A DNA stretch of 64,000 nucleotides from Rhynchopus euleeides (Eukaryota; Euglenozoa; Diplonemea; Diplonemida; Diplonemidae): the NCBI GenBank assembly GCA_963210315.1, contig OY723264.1, forward strand, positions 1,364,001 through 1,428,000, read 5' to 3'. Below are positions 50,383 through 59,679 of this stretch, in pieces (positions within the stretch are counted from its first letter, which is position 1; the number at the start of each line of letters is the position of its first letter). Position numbers and translations under genes: made by a program. The notes under the pieces were generated by a model that had not been told where the DNA came from, made no database searches, and saw only the letters and a program-made list of their open reading frames with translations.

Positions 50383-52154
50383 GGGGGGGGTCACTGGGTC
50401 AAACATAGGCCAAATTTTGGGAATTGAGTTTTTGACCCTAAAAAGGTGATTCTGCTGGCAGAAAGTGCCCAATATGCTCCGGAAACTCATTTCCGCCCAC
50501 TCCCAGGGGGTGGTATGCCCCCGACGATGCCGTTTTTGTCGATGAAAAATTTTGTGACACAACTTGTACCTGGACTGCACCCCACAGGGCACGTCAACCA
50601 GAGCAAACACACCTCAACCTGCCAGAGGCACAGAAGAGCTGGTGTTGTTGGTTTTCCTGAACCCGAATGGGTTCTCGGTGCCCTCCAGAGGTCAAAAGTC
50701 AAGCCAAAATGAGGTGCGAGCACAAGAATTGTTGTGGGAGAACCATGGTACAGATCGTGTCACATATTTAGGGTGTTCCAGGGGAGCTCTCAGCAACTGA
50801 GCTGTGACACGGCGCATCCGTTGCCAGGGAGCGCGTCCTCAGAGTACTCTCGTCATGCCGTCGATCTGAAGTCGGGGCTGGAGGCGGAGACGGGCAAGCT
50901 TGCGCTTCTGCTGATTCTGCTGTGCGTACACGGTGGCCAGGATTCTGTGGGATATGAAAACGGGATATGCCGGTGGGATATCCCACGTCTCAAAGTGACA
51001 TATCCCGCGTTTTGGAAAAACCATATCCCGCCGGGTAGGGGGTCATATCCCCCCCGGGAGATGGGGGCATCTCCCGCGGGATATGGGGGCATCTCCCGCG
51101 GGATATGGGGTCATCTCCCGCGGGATATGGGGTCATCTCCCGTGGGATATGGGGTCATCTCCCGTGGGATATGGGGTCATCTCCCGCGGGATATGGGGTC
51201 ATCTCCCGTGGGATATGGGGGCATCTCCCGCGGGATATGGGGTCATCTCCCGCGGGATATGGGGTCATCTCCCGTGGGATATGGGGTCATCTCCCGTGGG
51301 ATATGGGGTCATCTCCCGCGGGATATGGGGTCATCTCCCGTGGGATATGGGGTCATCTCCCGTGGGATATGGAGTCATCTCCCCCCCGGGAGATGCCCAC
51401 ATCTCCCGCGGGAGATGACCCCATCTCCCGGGGGGGAGATGACCCCCCACCCTGGCGGGATATCAAACCCGCGAGGGAGACCTCCCCCGCGGGATATCCC
51501 ACCGGGATATCCCGTTTCCATATCCCACAAAATCCTGGCCACCGTGTACCTCTGGCCCTTTGTACTCGTGCCTGCTGGACCAGGTGCCTGTTTCAGTCAG
51601 CTGCCTCCCCGTCAGAGGAGGCAGTGTAGGGACTCTCGCGTCGCGCCCCTGTGCCACATGATCACAGGCATGGCACCACACCCGAGGACGCGCTCCCTGG
51701 CAACGGATGCGCCGTGCCGCAGACCCAGCTGCTGAGAGTTCCCCTGGAACACCCTAAATATGTGACACGATCTGTACCATGGTTCTCCCACAACAATTCT
51801 TGTGCTCGCACCTCATTTTGGCTTGACTTTTGACCTCTGGAGGGCACCGAGAACCCATTCGGGTTCAGGAAAACCAACAACATCAGCTCTTCTGTGCCTC
51901 TGGCAGGTTGAGGTGTGTTTGCTCTGGTTGACGTGCCCTGTGGGGTGCAGTCCAGGTACAAGTTGTGTCACAAAAATTTTCATCGACAAAAACGGCATCG
52001 TCGGGGGCATACCACCCCCTGGGAGTGGGCGGAAATGAGTTTCCGGAGCATATTGGGCACTTTCTGCCAGCAGAATCACCTTTTTAGGGTCAAAAACTCG
52101 ATTCTCAAAATTTGGCCTATGTACAGGCTTTTTTGGGTGCAGTGACCCCCCCCC
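50383..52154. mobile_element. TA-flanked foldback element with minisatellite core
   Basis: TA (50381-50382), GGGGGGGGTCACTGGGTC at the left; CAGTGACCCCCCCCC, TA (52155-52156) at the right. The arms of about 600 bp are inverted, nearly identical copies (for example TATTTAGGGTGTTCCAGGGG at about 50765 and its complement at about 51745). They enclose a 22-bp minisatellite and GGGATATCCC-rich flanks. The open frames in the arms mirror each other and are not genes. The end structure matches the other G-run plus TCA elements. Confidence 0.8.
51060..51385. repeat. 22-bp minisatellite (GGGATATGGGGTCATCTCCCGY)
   Basis: About 15 tandem units alternate CGCGGGATATGGGG and CGTGGGATATGGGG with TCATCTCC, a few with GCATCTCC. 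The junction CTCCCGCGGGAT is palindromic, so every unit boundary can pair. Derived sequences (GGTGGGATATCCCAC, GGGGGGGAGATGACC) extend the self-complementarity on both sides. It can be read as a protein repeat in several frames but is not taken as coding. Confidence 0.85.
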
Positions 52155-52156
52155 TA

Positions 52157-52703
52157 GGGCTAAGTTGGCGTGATACGTGATACGTATCACGTATCACGAT
52201 TCGCGTCTCGCGTATCACTGCATGGGGTCAGTGTTTCGGTCCCCGTACCCAGGAGCCAGCAGATCGCCTTTCAGGGGGTCTGGGGGGCGGAGCCCCCCAG
52301 CCGCCGGAGGCCACGGTAGTGAACATAGGTTCTCAGGCTGGCTTCAGTCAAGCACTGACCAAATTCGGTGGGCCATTGGGACAACAGTTCGGAATCGCCC
52401 TGCTCCCTGGGCCCCAGTGGGCCCAGGGGGGCGGGGGCAGATCAGAAATATTCTTGGTCGGGCAGGCTGGCCAGGCCCTACCAAGGTTTCGGACTGAAAC
52501 TAAATAGGTGGGGCAGCTGCCCTACCTGCCTGGCCAGGCACGAGATCACTGAACACCTTATCCGGACGCCGTATCGGATACGTGTCGAGAAAGGGGCTCG
52601 GCGGCACGCCTGCCGTATCAGCGCCGTTGCCGTATCGGATACGTATCACGTATCGCCCCCGCCAAAAATGTGCTCTGAAACGCGTATCATGCCAACTTAG
52701 CCC
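52157..52703. mobile_element. TA-flanked MITE with GGGCTAAGTTGGC ends, contains hairpin repeat copy 7
   Basis: GGGCTAAGTTGGCGTGATACG at the left pairs with CGTATCATGCCAACTTAGCCC at the right; TA flanks both (52155-52156 and 52704-52705). Near the left end TGATACGTGATACGTATCAC and CGTATCACG form stacked palindromes of a GTGATAC word; similar GGATACGTATCACG text lies near the right end. The GGGGGGCGGAGCCCCCC unit is carried inside at 52272-52327. It shares its left TA with the preceding foldback element, so it probably inserted into that element's target duplication. No protein. Confidence 0.8.
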
Positions 52704-52705
52704 TA

Positions 52706-54418
52706 GGGGGGGGGGGTGTGTGGGGAGGGTGTGGTTGTGGCGGTGGCAGGGCGGGGAGGGAGTTGTGTGTGTTCTCCGCCGCTTGGTGCTGTTTGTGGCA
52801 GGGGAGTGTGGCTTTGCCTCCAACCCTGCCTATGATATCCAATGCCGCGTGGTTTTGCCGCATCGGTGCCGCTACTCAGTGGCGACGAAAAATGCCCGGT
52901 TTGTTCCTTTTCCTTTTCCAGCATGCTTTTGACGTGGGTGGAATGGACCACCTGCTTGTTTGTGCGTGTGTTCCTCACACTCGACACCAATTCATGTACA
53001 CTACAACTGGCGTCGGGTCACAGCAGCGAGCCTAACCTTGCCAGAGGGTGTTTCGAATGGAGCATATTGCCATATCGCCTTATTCCTTCTTCTTTATCCC
53101 GATAATTTCGCCCCTTGCCCCGCCCTCTCCCTGCCGATTTGTTTCGGCAGAATCAGTCACATCCACCGCCAGGGATTGTTCTTTTAGCGTGCCTGCAGCC
53201 CTTCGGTTGGGTTGCGGTGGGCGGGGCTTTGCAGAACCCACTGACCCGCAAATTCAGGTCAACGGGCGGGCTGCTTCTGCGGTCTCTTCCTCCCGGATTG
53301 CCGTTGGTTGAACCACGGGATCCCGAGGATGCTGAACTGCCCCGCAAGTGTTGGGCACCCCTACATACATGGGGGAAACCACTTATACACCGCCTTCTTT
53401 TTGGATGCCAGAGGTCCCCCGATTTGCCGTCGGGGAGTATACGGCAGAGGGTGCTGCAGGGACAAGGCATTACGGCATTGTCTTTCCCCCTCCACTCTCC
53501 ACTCTCCCTCTCGATTCCCGCCCTTGCTTCCCCCAATCTTGCGCACTTGGGTTATGTTGGGTTTTGTATTACTAGTTATGAGCGACAAGGCGTTGCGAAG
53601 TCGCGAGGTACCGAAGGAAATCATCTGACTGGAACTTCAGAGCCACAGCCCTGAGCAGCACTCACAGGACCTCAACACGGCTTTGAGGCACAGGTGCTCG
53701 CTCAACGAAAAGGGGTCCAAGAGTTGGGTTTCCCAGTTTCCAGAAACGTGATTCCTTTTTAGAGGCGGGAATATGCAGCATACTTCAGTTGGGGTGCGCT
53801 TCTCCACATGATATTCTGCGTCGTGTGTGCAGAGACCGTGGGGAGCACCACCATGCTCAAGGAGGCGTCCCTTGCCCAGACCGTTCCAAAACACACCCTG
53901 GAGAGATTAGAATCTGTTGCGTGCGTGCCTCTACCACGCATGCGATGGGGGGATGCAGGCGGGGTGCCACGGCTTCGGGGCTTGGAGCTCTCGGTAAAAT
54001 CGCAGCTGGCAATGCTGGGCTTCCGAGTCAGAGTTTGCGTTGGGCCTGAAGGGTAGGGCGCTGTTGGACTGCATCATCCAGGTGCTGTCTTGTGTTCCGC
54101 TGAGATGGCGACTGCAGTGCAGGAACCCTTCCGGGTTACTGAATGTGTTTGGCGCTGAGAGAACCACATCCAGCATGTGTGCACACTCTGGGAGACCAAT
54201 CGCCCCACCCCCCACCCCCCCCCCCCTCCTTCCCCGCCCCCTCGTGGCCCCATTTGCTGATCTTTCCGGTGCAACTTCAGCCTGACGTATCGCTTCACCC
54301 CTCTTGGCAATGCTAAGGTGAATCTCCCGCCCCCCCACATTGTTTCGTGCCAATCGCAGCCCGACAGGTGGCAGCGGGGAGCCACATTACATCGCAAAAG
54401 GAAAACACAGCCAACACA
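52706..54418. other. Intergenic, about 1.7 kb, no gene recognised
   Basis: Plus-strand frames (53115-53654 and 53808-54056) and minus-strand frames (53931-54353) exist but show no domain, consistent codon use or splice structure. C-run at about 54215-54225. The final 100 bp presumably include the RRS1 promoter. Confidence 0.45.
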
Positions 54419-55360
54419 ATGACCGACGTGGCAGATGGCGACGTGACCTACGACCTGGGGAACATGGCGGTGTTCGACGCAAACCAGCCCAAGAACATCA
54501 GCGAGTCGACTCTGTTTGATGTCGCCACGGCACACTGCCAGGAGCTCGTTGCGAAGCTGTTCGAGCTTCCAACGGCAAAGTCGGAAGGCGGGCGGGTGGT
54601 ATGTTGACTGGGGGCTCTCCTGGGGTTGGCGGGGCGGGAATACACCAATACACTAACACTGAGAGTTCTCCTCTCAGCAGCGCCCGTTTGACTCAGAGAG
54701 TTCTGGGTAATCCACCCCCGCTCTCCGCCCCGCGTGCTCCTCTCGGAAGCCAGTGCCCACCCCTGCCTCATCTCTCACACGTGCTCCTCACCCAGGCACA
54801 CGCCTCTCCTTTGTTTCGCACCGTGCTGTGTCTGTGCCACCTCCATCTTCACCCCGATGCCACAGGCGGAGCTCCCGATGGGGACAACCCTGGTGCCGCG
54901 TGAGAAGCCCATCCCGAAGGAGAAGGAGCTGACGAAGTGGGAGGAGTTCCGTCTGGAGAAGGGCATCAAGAAGCGGAAGACGGAGAAGAAGGTGTTCAAC
55001 GAGCTGACACAGGAGTTCATGCCGGCCTACGGTGTCAAGAGGCGGCGTGTGGAGCGCCAGCTGGACTGGCTGCGCGAGGTGCCGGACAACTACCAGCCGA
55101 AGGCGGAGGGGGGCGATGCCTTCCTCGACGCTGCGATGGAGAAGAAGGAGAAGGCCGGCAAGCAGAAGGCGCGGCAGGCAGCCAACGAGCGCCGCGCCCG
55201 CGACAACACACAGCTCCTGGATATCAAGACTGCGACATCGCGCCTTGCGACGGCATCCATGGGGAAGTTCGACGCGGCACCCACAGCACCAAAGCGCGGG
55301 AGCAAGCCGAAGTCGAGCGGTCCCAAAAAATCGAAAATGGCGCAAAGGAAGCGGCGTTAG
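54419..55360 (+). CDS. RRS1: Ribosome biogenesis factor Rrs1, two exons
   Basis: Join 54419-54598 and 54866-55360, 224 residues; the 267-bp intron starts GTATGT and ends CCACAG, phase 0. Exon 1 (YDLGNMAVFDANQPK then LFDVATAHCQELVAKLFELP) matches the conserved Rrs1 N-terminus ('YDLGNLLAFD'). Exon 2 begins with LVPREKPIPKEKELTKWEEF then KGIKKRK, the family signature, and GVKRRRVERQLDWLREVPDN. The C-terminus is Lys/Arg-rich (KPKSSGPKKSKMAQRKRR), a nucleolar-type tail. With Rpf2, Rrs1 recruits 5S rRNA and uL18/uL5 to pre-60S particles in the nucleolus. Length agrees with the family (yeast about 203). The intron is C-rich before the acceptor. Confidence 0.95.
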
Positions 55361-56149
55361 TCCATCTGCAGATGGAAAGAGGGGGGGGAAGGATGAGAAA
55401 GCGGCACCGTGACGCCGTATCGTACACCATACCGACCGCTAGCCCCAGCGCTTTCTCTTCCTGTGTGTCCGTGGTGACACACGGGAAATGCAAGCGTTTC
55501 GTCCGTTCGTATCCGTAGTCGTCGTATTGTCCCCCCTACCCTACCCTACCCCACCCCACCCACCCACCCACTTCTCTCCCCAACCGCCCCCTGCTGCAGG
55601 CATGGCAGTTGGGATGGGGTGGAGTGGTGTGGGGTTAGTGGTGGTGGCGTTGGTTTCCGTACCGATCTCTCACAGCACGAGTTGTATTTTTTTTGGTCAC
55701 TGCTTCCCCCCCCACCCCACCCCTCGGGCTACCACATCGCAACACACTGCCGCCCCTCCCCTGCCCTTGTGTGAACGGAGGGGGTCTGTTCTGTGTGGCG
55801 GAGGGGGTGTGTTGGGAATCTATCGGTGGAGAGGAGAATGCCACAAAGTATCGGGCGAGGTGGAGCTTACGCAACAACCCCGGGGATGGGGGGGGGGGGG
55901 GTAGGTAGTGAGGTGTGTTGGTCACACAAAAGCGGGGTAATCACATCAAAAGGGGGTATGGGGTGGGGGCAGGGGGGGGAGGAGTTTTGTTGTTGGGAGG
56001 ATAACCCGTTGCTCGGGGGGGGGTTTTTTAATTTATTGCGTTTTCGACAAAAAAAATCCCACGCAAAAAAAAGGCAGGGGTTTTTTTTGAGGCAAAACCA
56101 ACACTCCCCACATGAGCATGTGGGGGGGGTGGGGGGGGGGGGGTGTGTT
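55361..56149. other. Intergenic, no gene
   Basis: CCCTACCCTACCC-type and CCCACCCACCC runs at 55530-55575, G-runs near 55887, 56018 and 56120-56143. GTTTTTTTTGAGG and other homopolymers. The stretch ends at the CACGG palindrome. No gene. Confidence 0.5.
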
Positions 56150-56638
56150 CACGGTGGGATCTTGTAAATTTTACATGTAAAAATATCGATTTTTACATGT
56201 ATTATACATGTATAATACTTGCATGTCAACTATTATACATGTATAATACATGTATATGCCTGAAATATACATGTAAAATACATGTATATCAAGTAAAAAT
56301 ACATGTATAATACTTGCATGTCAACTATTATACATGTATTTTTACTTGATATACATGTATTTTACATGTATATTTCATGCATTTACATGTATTTTACATG
56401 TATAATACTTGTCATGCAAGTATTATACATGTAAAATACTTGCATGACAAGTAAAATACTTGCATGCAAGTAAAATACATGTATTTTACTTGCATGCAAG
56501 TATTTTACTTGTCATGCAAGTATTATACATGTATTTTACTTGTCGTGCAAGTATTTTACATGTATAATACTTGCATGACAAGTATTATACATGTAAAATA
56601 CATGTAAATGCATGAAATATACATGTAAAATACATGTA

Positions 56639-56983
56639 CCGTATACGTAAATATTATGGAACGTAAATATTATGGAACGGGCCCATTTTTGGCCGGTCCG
56701 TTCCATAATATTTACGTTCCATAATATTTACAGGGCCAGTTGGGGACTCGGTGGTGAGGACGGCTTGCGTCAGGAATCGCGCGAAAAGTGCACGAGTAGG
56801 TCCCGTCAGGGACTCTGTATGCCGTCCGATCACCTGGTCCAAGTCCCCGAGTCGCAGAAAGCCCTGTAAATATTATGGAACGAAGAAAATCTGGAACGCC
56901 AACCCACCAGCGTTCCAAAATATTTACGTTCCATAATATTTACGTTCCATAATATTTACGTTCCAAAATATTTACGTATACGG
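56639..56983 (+). mobile_element. CCGTATACG TA-MITE, copy 2
   Basis: 345 bp with TA on both sides (56637-56638 and 56984-56985). It sits at the same palindrome sequence (ACATG-TA-TATCAAG) as copy 1 at 12512 but in the opposite orientation. Confidence 0.88.
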
Positions 56984-57052
56984 TATATCAAGTAAAAATA
57001 CATGTATAATAGTTGACATGCAAGTATTATACATGTATTTTTACTTGATATA

Positions 57053-57397
57053 CCGTATACGTAAATATTATGGAACGTAAATATTATGGAACGGGCCCAT
57101 TTTTGGCCGGTCCGTTCCATAATATTTACGTTCCATAATATTTACAGGGCCAGTTGGGGACTCGGTGGTGAGGACGGCTTGCGTCAGGAATCGCGCGAAA
57201 AGTGCACGAGTAGGTCCCGTCAGGGACTCTGTATGCCGTCCGATCACCTGGTCCAAGTCCCCGAGTCGCAGAAAGCCCTGTAAATATTATGGAACGAAAA
57301 AAATCTGGAACGCCAACCCACCAGCGTTCCAAAATATTTACGTTCCATAATATTTACGTTCCATAATATTTACGTTCCAAAATATTTACGTATACGG
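57053..57397 (+). mobile_element. CCGTATACG TA-MITE, copy 3
   Basis: 345 bp with TA on both sides (57051-57052 and 57398-57399). The target CTTGATATACATGT is the complement of the target of copies 1 and 2. It differs from copy 2 by very few bases over its length, so the two are close in age. Confidence 0.88.
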
Positions 57398-57534
57398 TAC
57401 ATGTATTTTACATGTATATTTCAGGCATATACATGTATTATACATGTATAATAGTTGACATGCAAGTATTATACATGTATAATACATGTAAAAATCGGTA
57501 TTTTTACATGTAAAATTTACAAGATCCCACCGTG

Positions 57535-58252
57535 TTTCGGAGAGTGACGCATGGTTTCTCTGAATGGTGGTGTCCAGCGCACATCAATATCAAGCTCCCC
57601 CTCTCTCCCCCCCCCCCCCCCCCCGCGCCGGTTATCACCAGACCTCACCATTCCCTCTTTTTTTTGGTGCATTTTCTGCACAGGGATGGGAGAACTGGAT
57701 AGGATGCGATGTTAGTGTATGTCACAGTGTTAGGTGTCTAGGCTTGGCACATCAGCCAGAAGCCCCCTCCTCTCCCCACCCCCTCCACCCCCCCCCCCTC
57801 CCGCCGGCGCACTGCATGCATGAGGGTGTCGGGGGGGGGGGGTTGGTCCAGACAGAGGTGGAACGAAACAGAAGAATAAACCAGATTTTTTGGGGGAGGA
57901 GGGAGGGAGGGACGGGGGGGGGGGTGGGATGCTGCTGAGCTGTCCTGCTGCTGAGAATGTCGCTCCCCCCCTCCCCCCCCCCCCCACCTACCCTCCCTCC
58001 CTCCCTCCTCCCTTACCCGCTGCTCCGGGGGGGGGGGGGGGGAAGAAATTCAAGACCTTTCAAAGCGGCAATATGCCTCATTGTTTTGCTTGGCACAAAT
58101 CTCCCCTCCCCCCCCCTCCACCTCCACAAGAACCACAAGGAGGTGTGTCAAAAGGCTTCCCTGCTCTGCTCTGATCTGATACTCCTCCTCCACCACCGCC
58201 CCGCTGCCCCAGCAATCCGCCCCGCCTGCCGGCGCGCCACACATCCCTCGAG
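57535..58252. other. Intergenic with homopolymers, no gene
   Basis: C-runs at 57608-57624, 57787-57799 and 57966-57985, G-runs at 57831-57841 and 58027-58041. No gene; the last 150 bp before 58253 presumably hold the methyltransferase promoter and leader. Confidence 0.5.
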
Positions 58253-59068
58253 ATGTGTGACGACAGCAGCAACGGAAGCGACATGCTCTTCATGAACAGC
58301 TACGCGTTGAGGGAGCGCCCTGTCGACCTGCAGGGGGCAACCTTCCACTTCCGCCAGGGCCGCGCTGACGGGCCTCTGAGCGGGCTGGTCTGGCCCAGCT
58401 CGCTGGTTGCATCAGCACTCATGCTGCAGGGCGCGGTGGATGTCAGGGGCAAGCGGGTGGTGGAGCTGGGGGCAGGGTGTGCCCTGGCCAGCCTGGCTGC
58501 TTCAGCAGCAGGTGCTGCTAGCGTCACCGCGACGGAGACTGCGGAAGGGGTCCGGAGCGCGCGGGCCTGCGTTGCCGACCCCCGCAATGCACACCCTGGC
58601 GCGGTGGAGGTGGATGTGGCGGAGTGCGACTGGACCTGCCCTGCAGGCGGCACGCTTGCAGGGGCTGATGTGGTTGTCGTGTCCGACTGCATTCATATAT
58701 CAGAGCTGCACGAGCCTCTGGGCAACGTGTTGGCCTCAATGCCCCGCAGCGCATCTGTCCTGCTCACCTCGCAGGTCCGCCGGGCGGGGCGGGAGCGTCG
58801 GTTCTTCACCGACACCCTCGTGTCGCGTGGCCTGCAGGCCACGGAGCTGCCCATCCCCCCCGAGTCGCTCAAACTGCTCTCCCGCGAGCTCGCCCCCCCA
58901 CACCTCCGCTTCCTCTACGCAGTGCGCATCACACACACCCCCGATGGGGTAGCGGCAGTGCCTGCGGTGCCGGAGGCACTGCACCCGCTGCAGTGCACCC
59001 ACCCCCCAGCAGAGGAGCCACGCCAGCCGCCGGATGTGGCGGAGGAGCCGGACAGTGTCTTCCTCTGA
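58253..59068 (+). CDS. Family-16 (METTL21-like) lysine methyltransferase
   Basis: 271 residues, single exon, ATG at 58253. A Rossmann-type methyltransferase with family-16 features in order: PLSGLVWPSSLVASALML (the 'G-x-VWPSS' segment), motif I VVELGAGCALASL (about 69-81, S-adenosylmethionine binding), ATETAE after the second strand, DVDVAECDWT-like text, and motif DVVVVSDCIH in the position of the family's DVxYxxE/D-type loop, then LLTSQVRRAGRERRFF. Members methylate lysines of chaperones, elongation factors or similar cytosolic proteins. The exact substrate cannot be read from the sequence. The Pro/His-rich C-terminal tail (about 225-271) looks lineage-specific. GC-rich like its neighbours. 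Confidence 0.85.
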   Translation: MCDDSSNGSDMLFMNSYALRERPVDLQGATFHFRQGRADGPLSGLVWPSSLVASALMLQGAVDVRGKRVVELGAGCALASLAASAAGAASVTATETAEGVRSARACVADPRNAHPGAVEVDVAECDWTCPAGGTLAGADVVVVSDCIHISELHEPLGNVLASMPRSASVLLTSQVRRAGRERRFFTDTLVSRGLQATELPIPPESLKLLSRELAPPHLRFLYAVRITHTPDGVAAVPAVPEALHPLQCTHPPAEEPRQPPDVAEEPDSVFL

Positions 59069-59679
59069 GCGCATTGCGGGGATGGGGGAGTGGGGAGGTG
59101 GGGATAGCCCTGCGACCCTTTGTGGTGCAGCTGCGAAGCCTCCTGGTGGTGGCGGGGGATGGGGGGGGGAGGGTGGGGGGGGGGGGATGTATAATTATAG
59201 ATAAAGCCTAGTCACAGCAGGTATCGCGAGGTGCGACCTGCATGAGGTTTGCATGGCAACGTGAGGCAGTGGAGGGTGTGATCGTTGTGTTCCGACACTC
59301 CTGTGACCACTATTGTGTGTGTTGTTGACAGCAGCGGGGGTGAGTCACAAAGATCCCTGCATGTTAGGGGTTGCTCAGTGCGTTCCTAACGTTGACTCAC
59401 GCTGCTGCAAAATTTGACGTGCCATATGTATTGGGACCACACGCATCATGGGGAATGTCAAACAGTCAATCGGCAGCCCACCCACGCCGCCCACCCACCA
59501 CCCATGCAGGACCCGTTCGCTCGAGTTTCTCAAGCAACAACACACCCGTCCCGGCTGCACCTCACCCCTGTTTCCGCTTTCTCCCCCGTTCTAGCTACAC
59601 CTATCTCCTTTTGCAGCCCGGCGGCCCCGTTTTTTTCGCCCGACATCTTTGTCCCCCTTCTCCTCCAGCTCTTTTTTGG
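59069..59679. other. Intergenic between methyltransferase and CNNM genes
   Basis: G-rich microsatellite at 59156-59190, then unremarkable sequence. The open frame reaching upstream of 59680 in the CNNM frame lacks domain features, so it is treated as leader. No other gene. Confidence 0.5.

Larger units (their letters stand above)
56150..57534. mobile_element. CACGG palindrome element, copy 4 (C), carrying two TA-MITEs
   Basis: CACGGTGGGATCTTGTAAAT start and complementary end. Flanks GTT| and |TTT give a 2-bp TT duplication. Body vocabulary and order match copies 1-3. Two CCGTATACG MITEs interrupt it (56639-56983 and 57053-57397); without them it is about 690 bp, the same as copies 1 and 3. 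It lies between RRS1 and the methyltransferase gene. Confidence 0.88.

Noticed and set aside
51060-51385. CRISPR-like array
   Set aside because: Units are contiguous with no unique spacers and the genome is eukaryotic.
51083-51629. Possible repeat protein (GISRGIWGHLP-type units) in the 22-bp minisatellite
   Set aside because: All frames read as repeats because the unit is not a multiple of three; the arms of the element are inverted non-coding copies.
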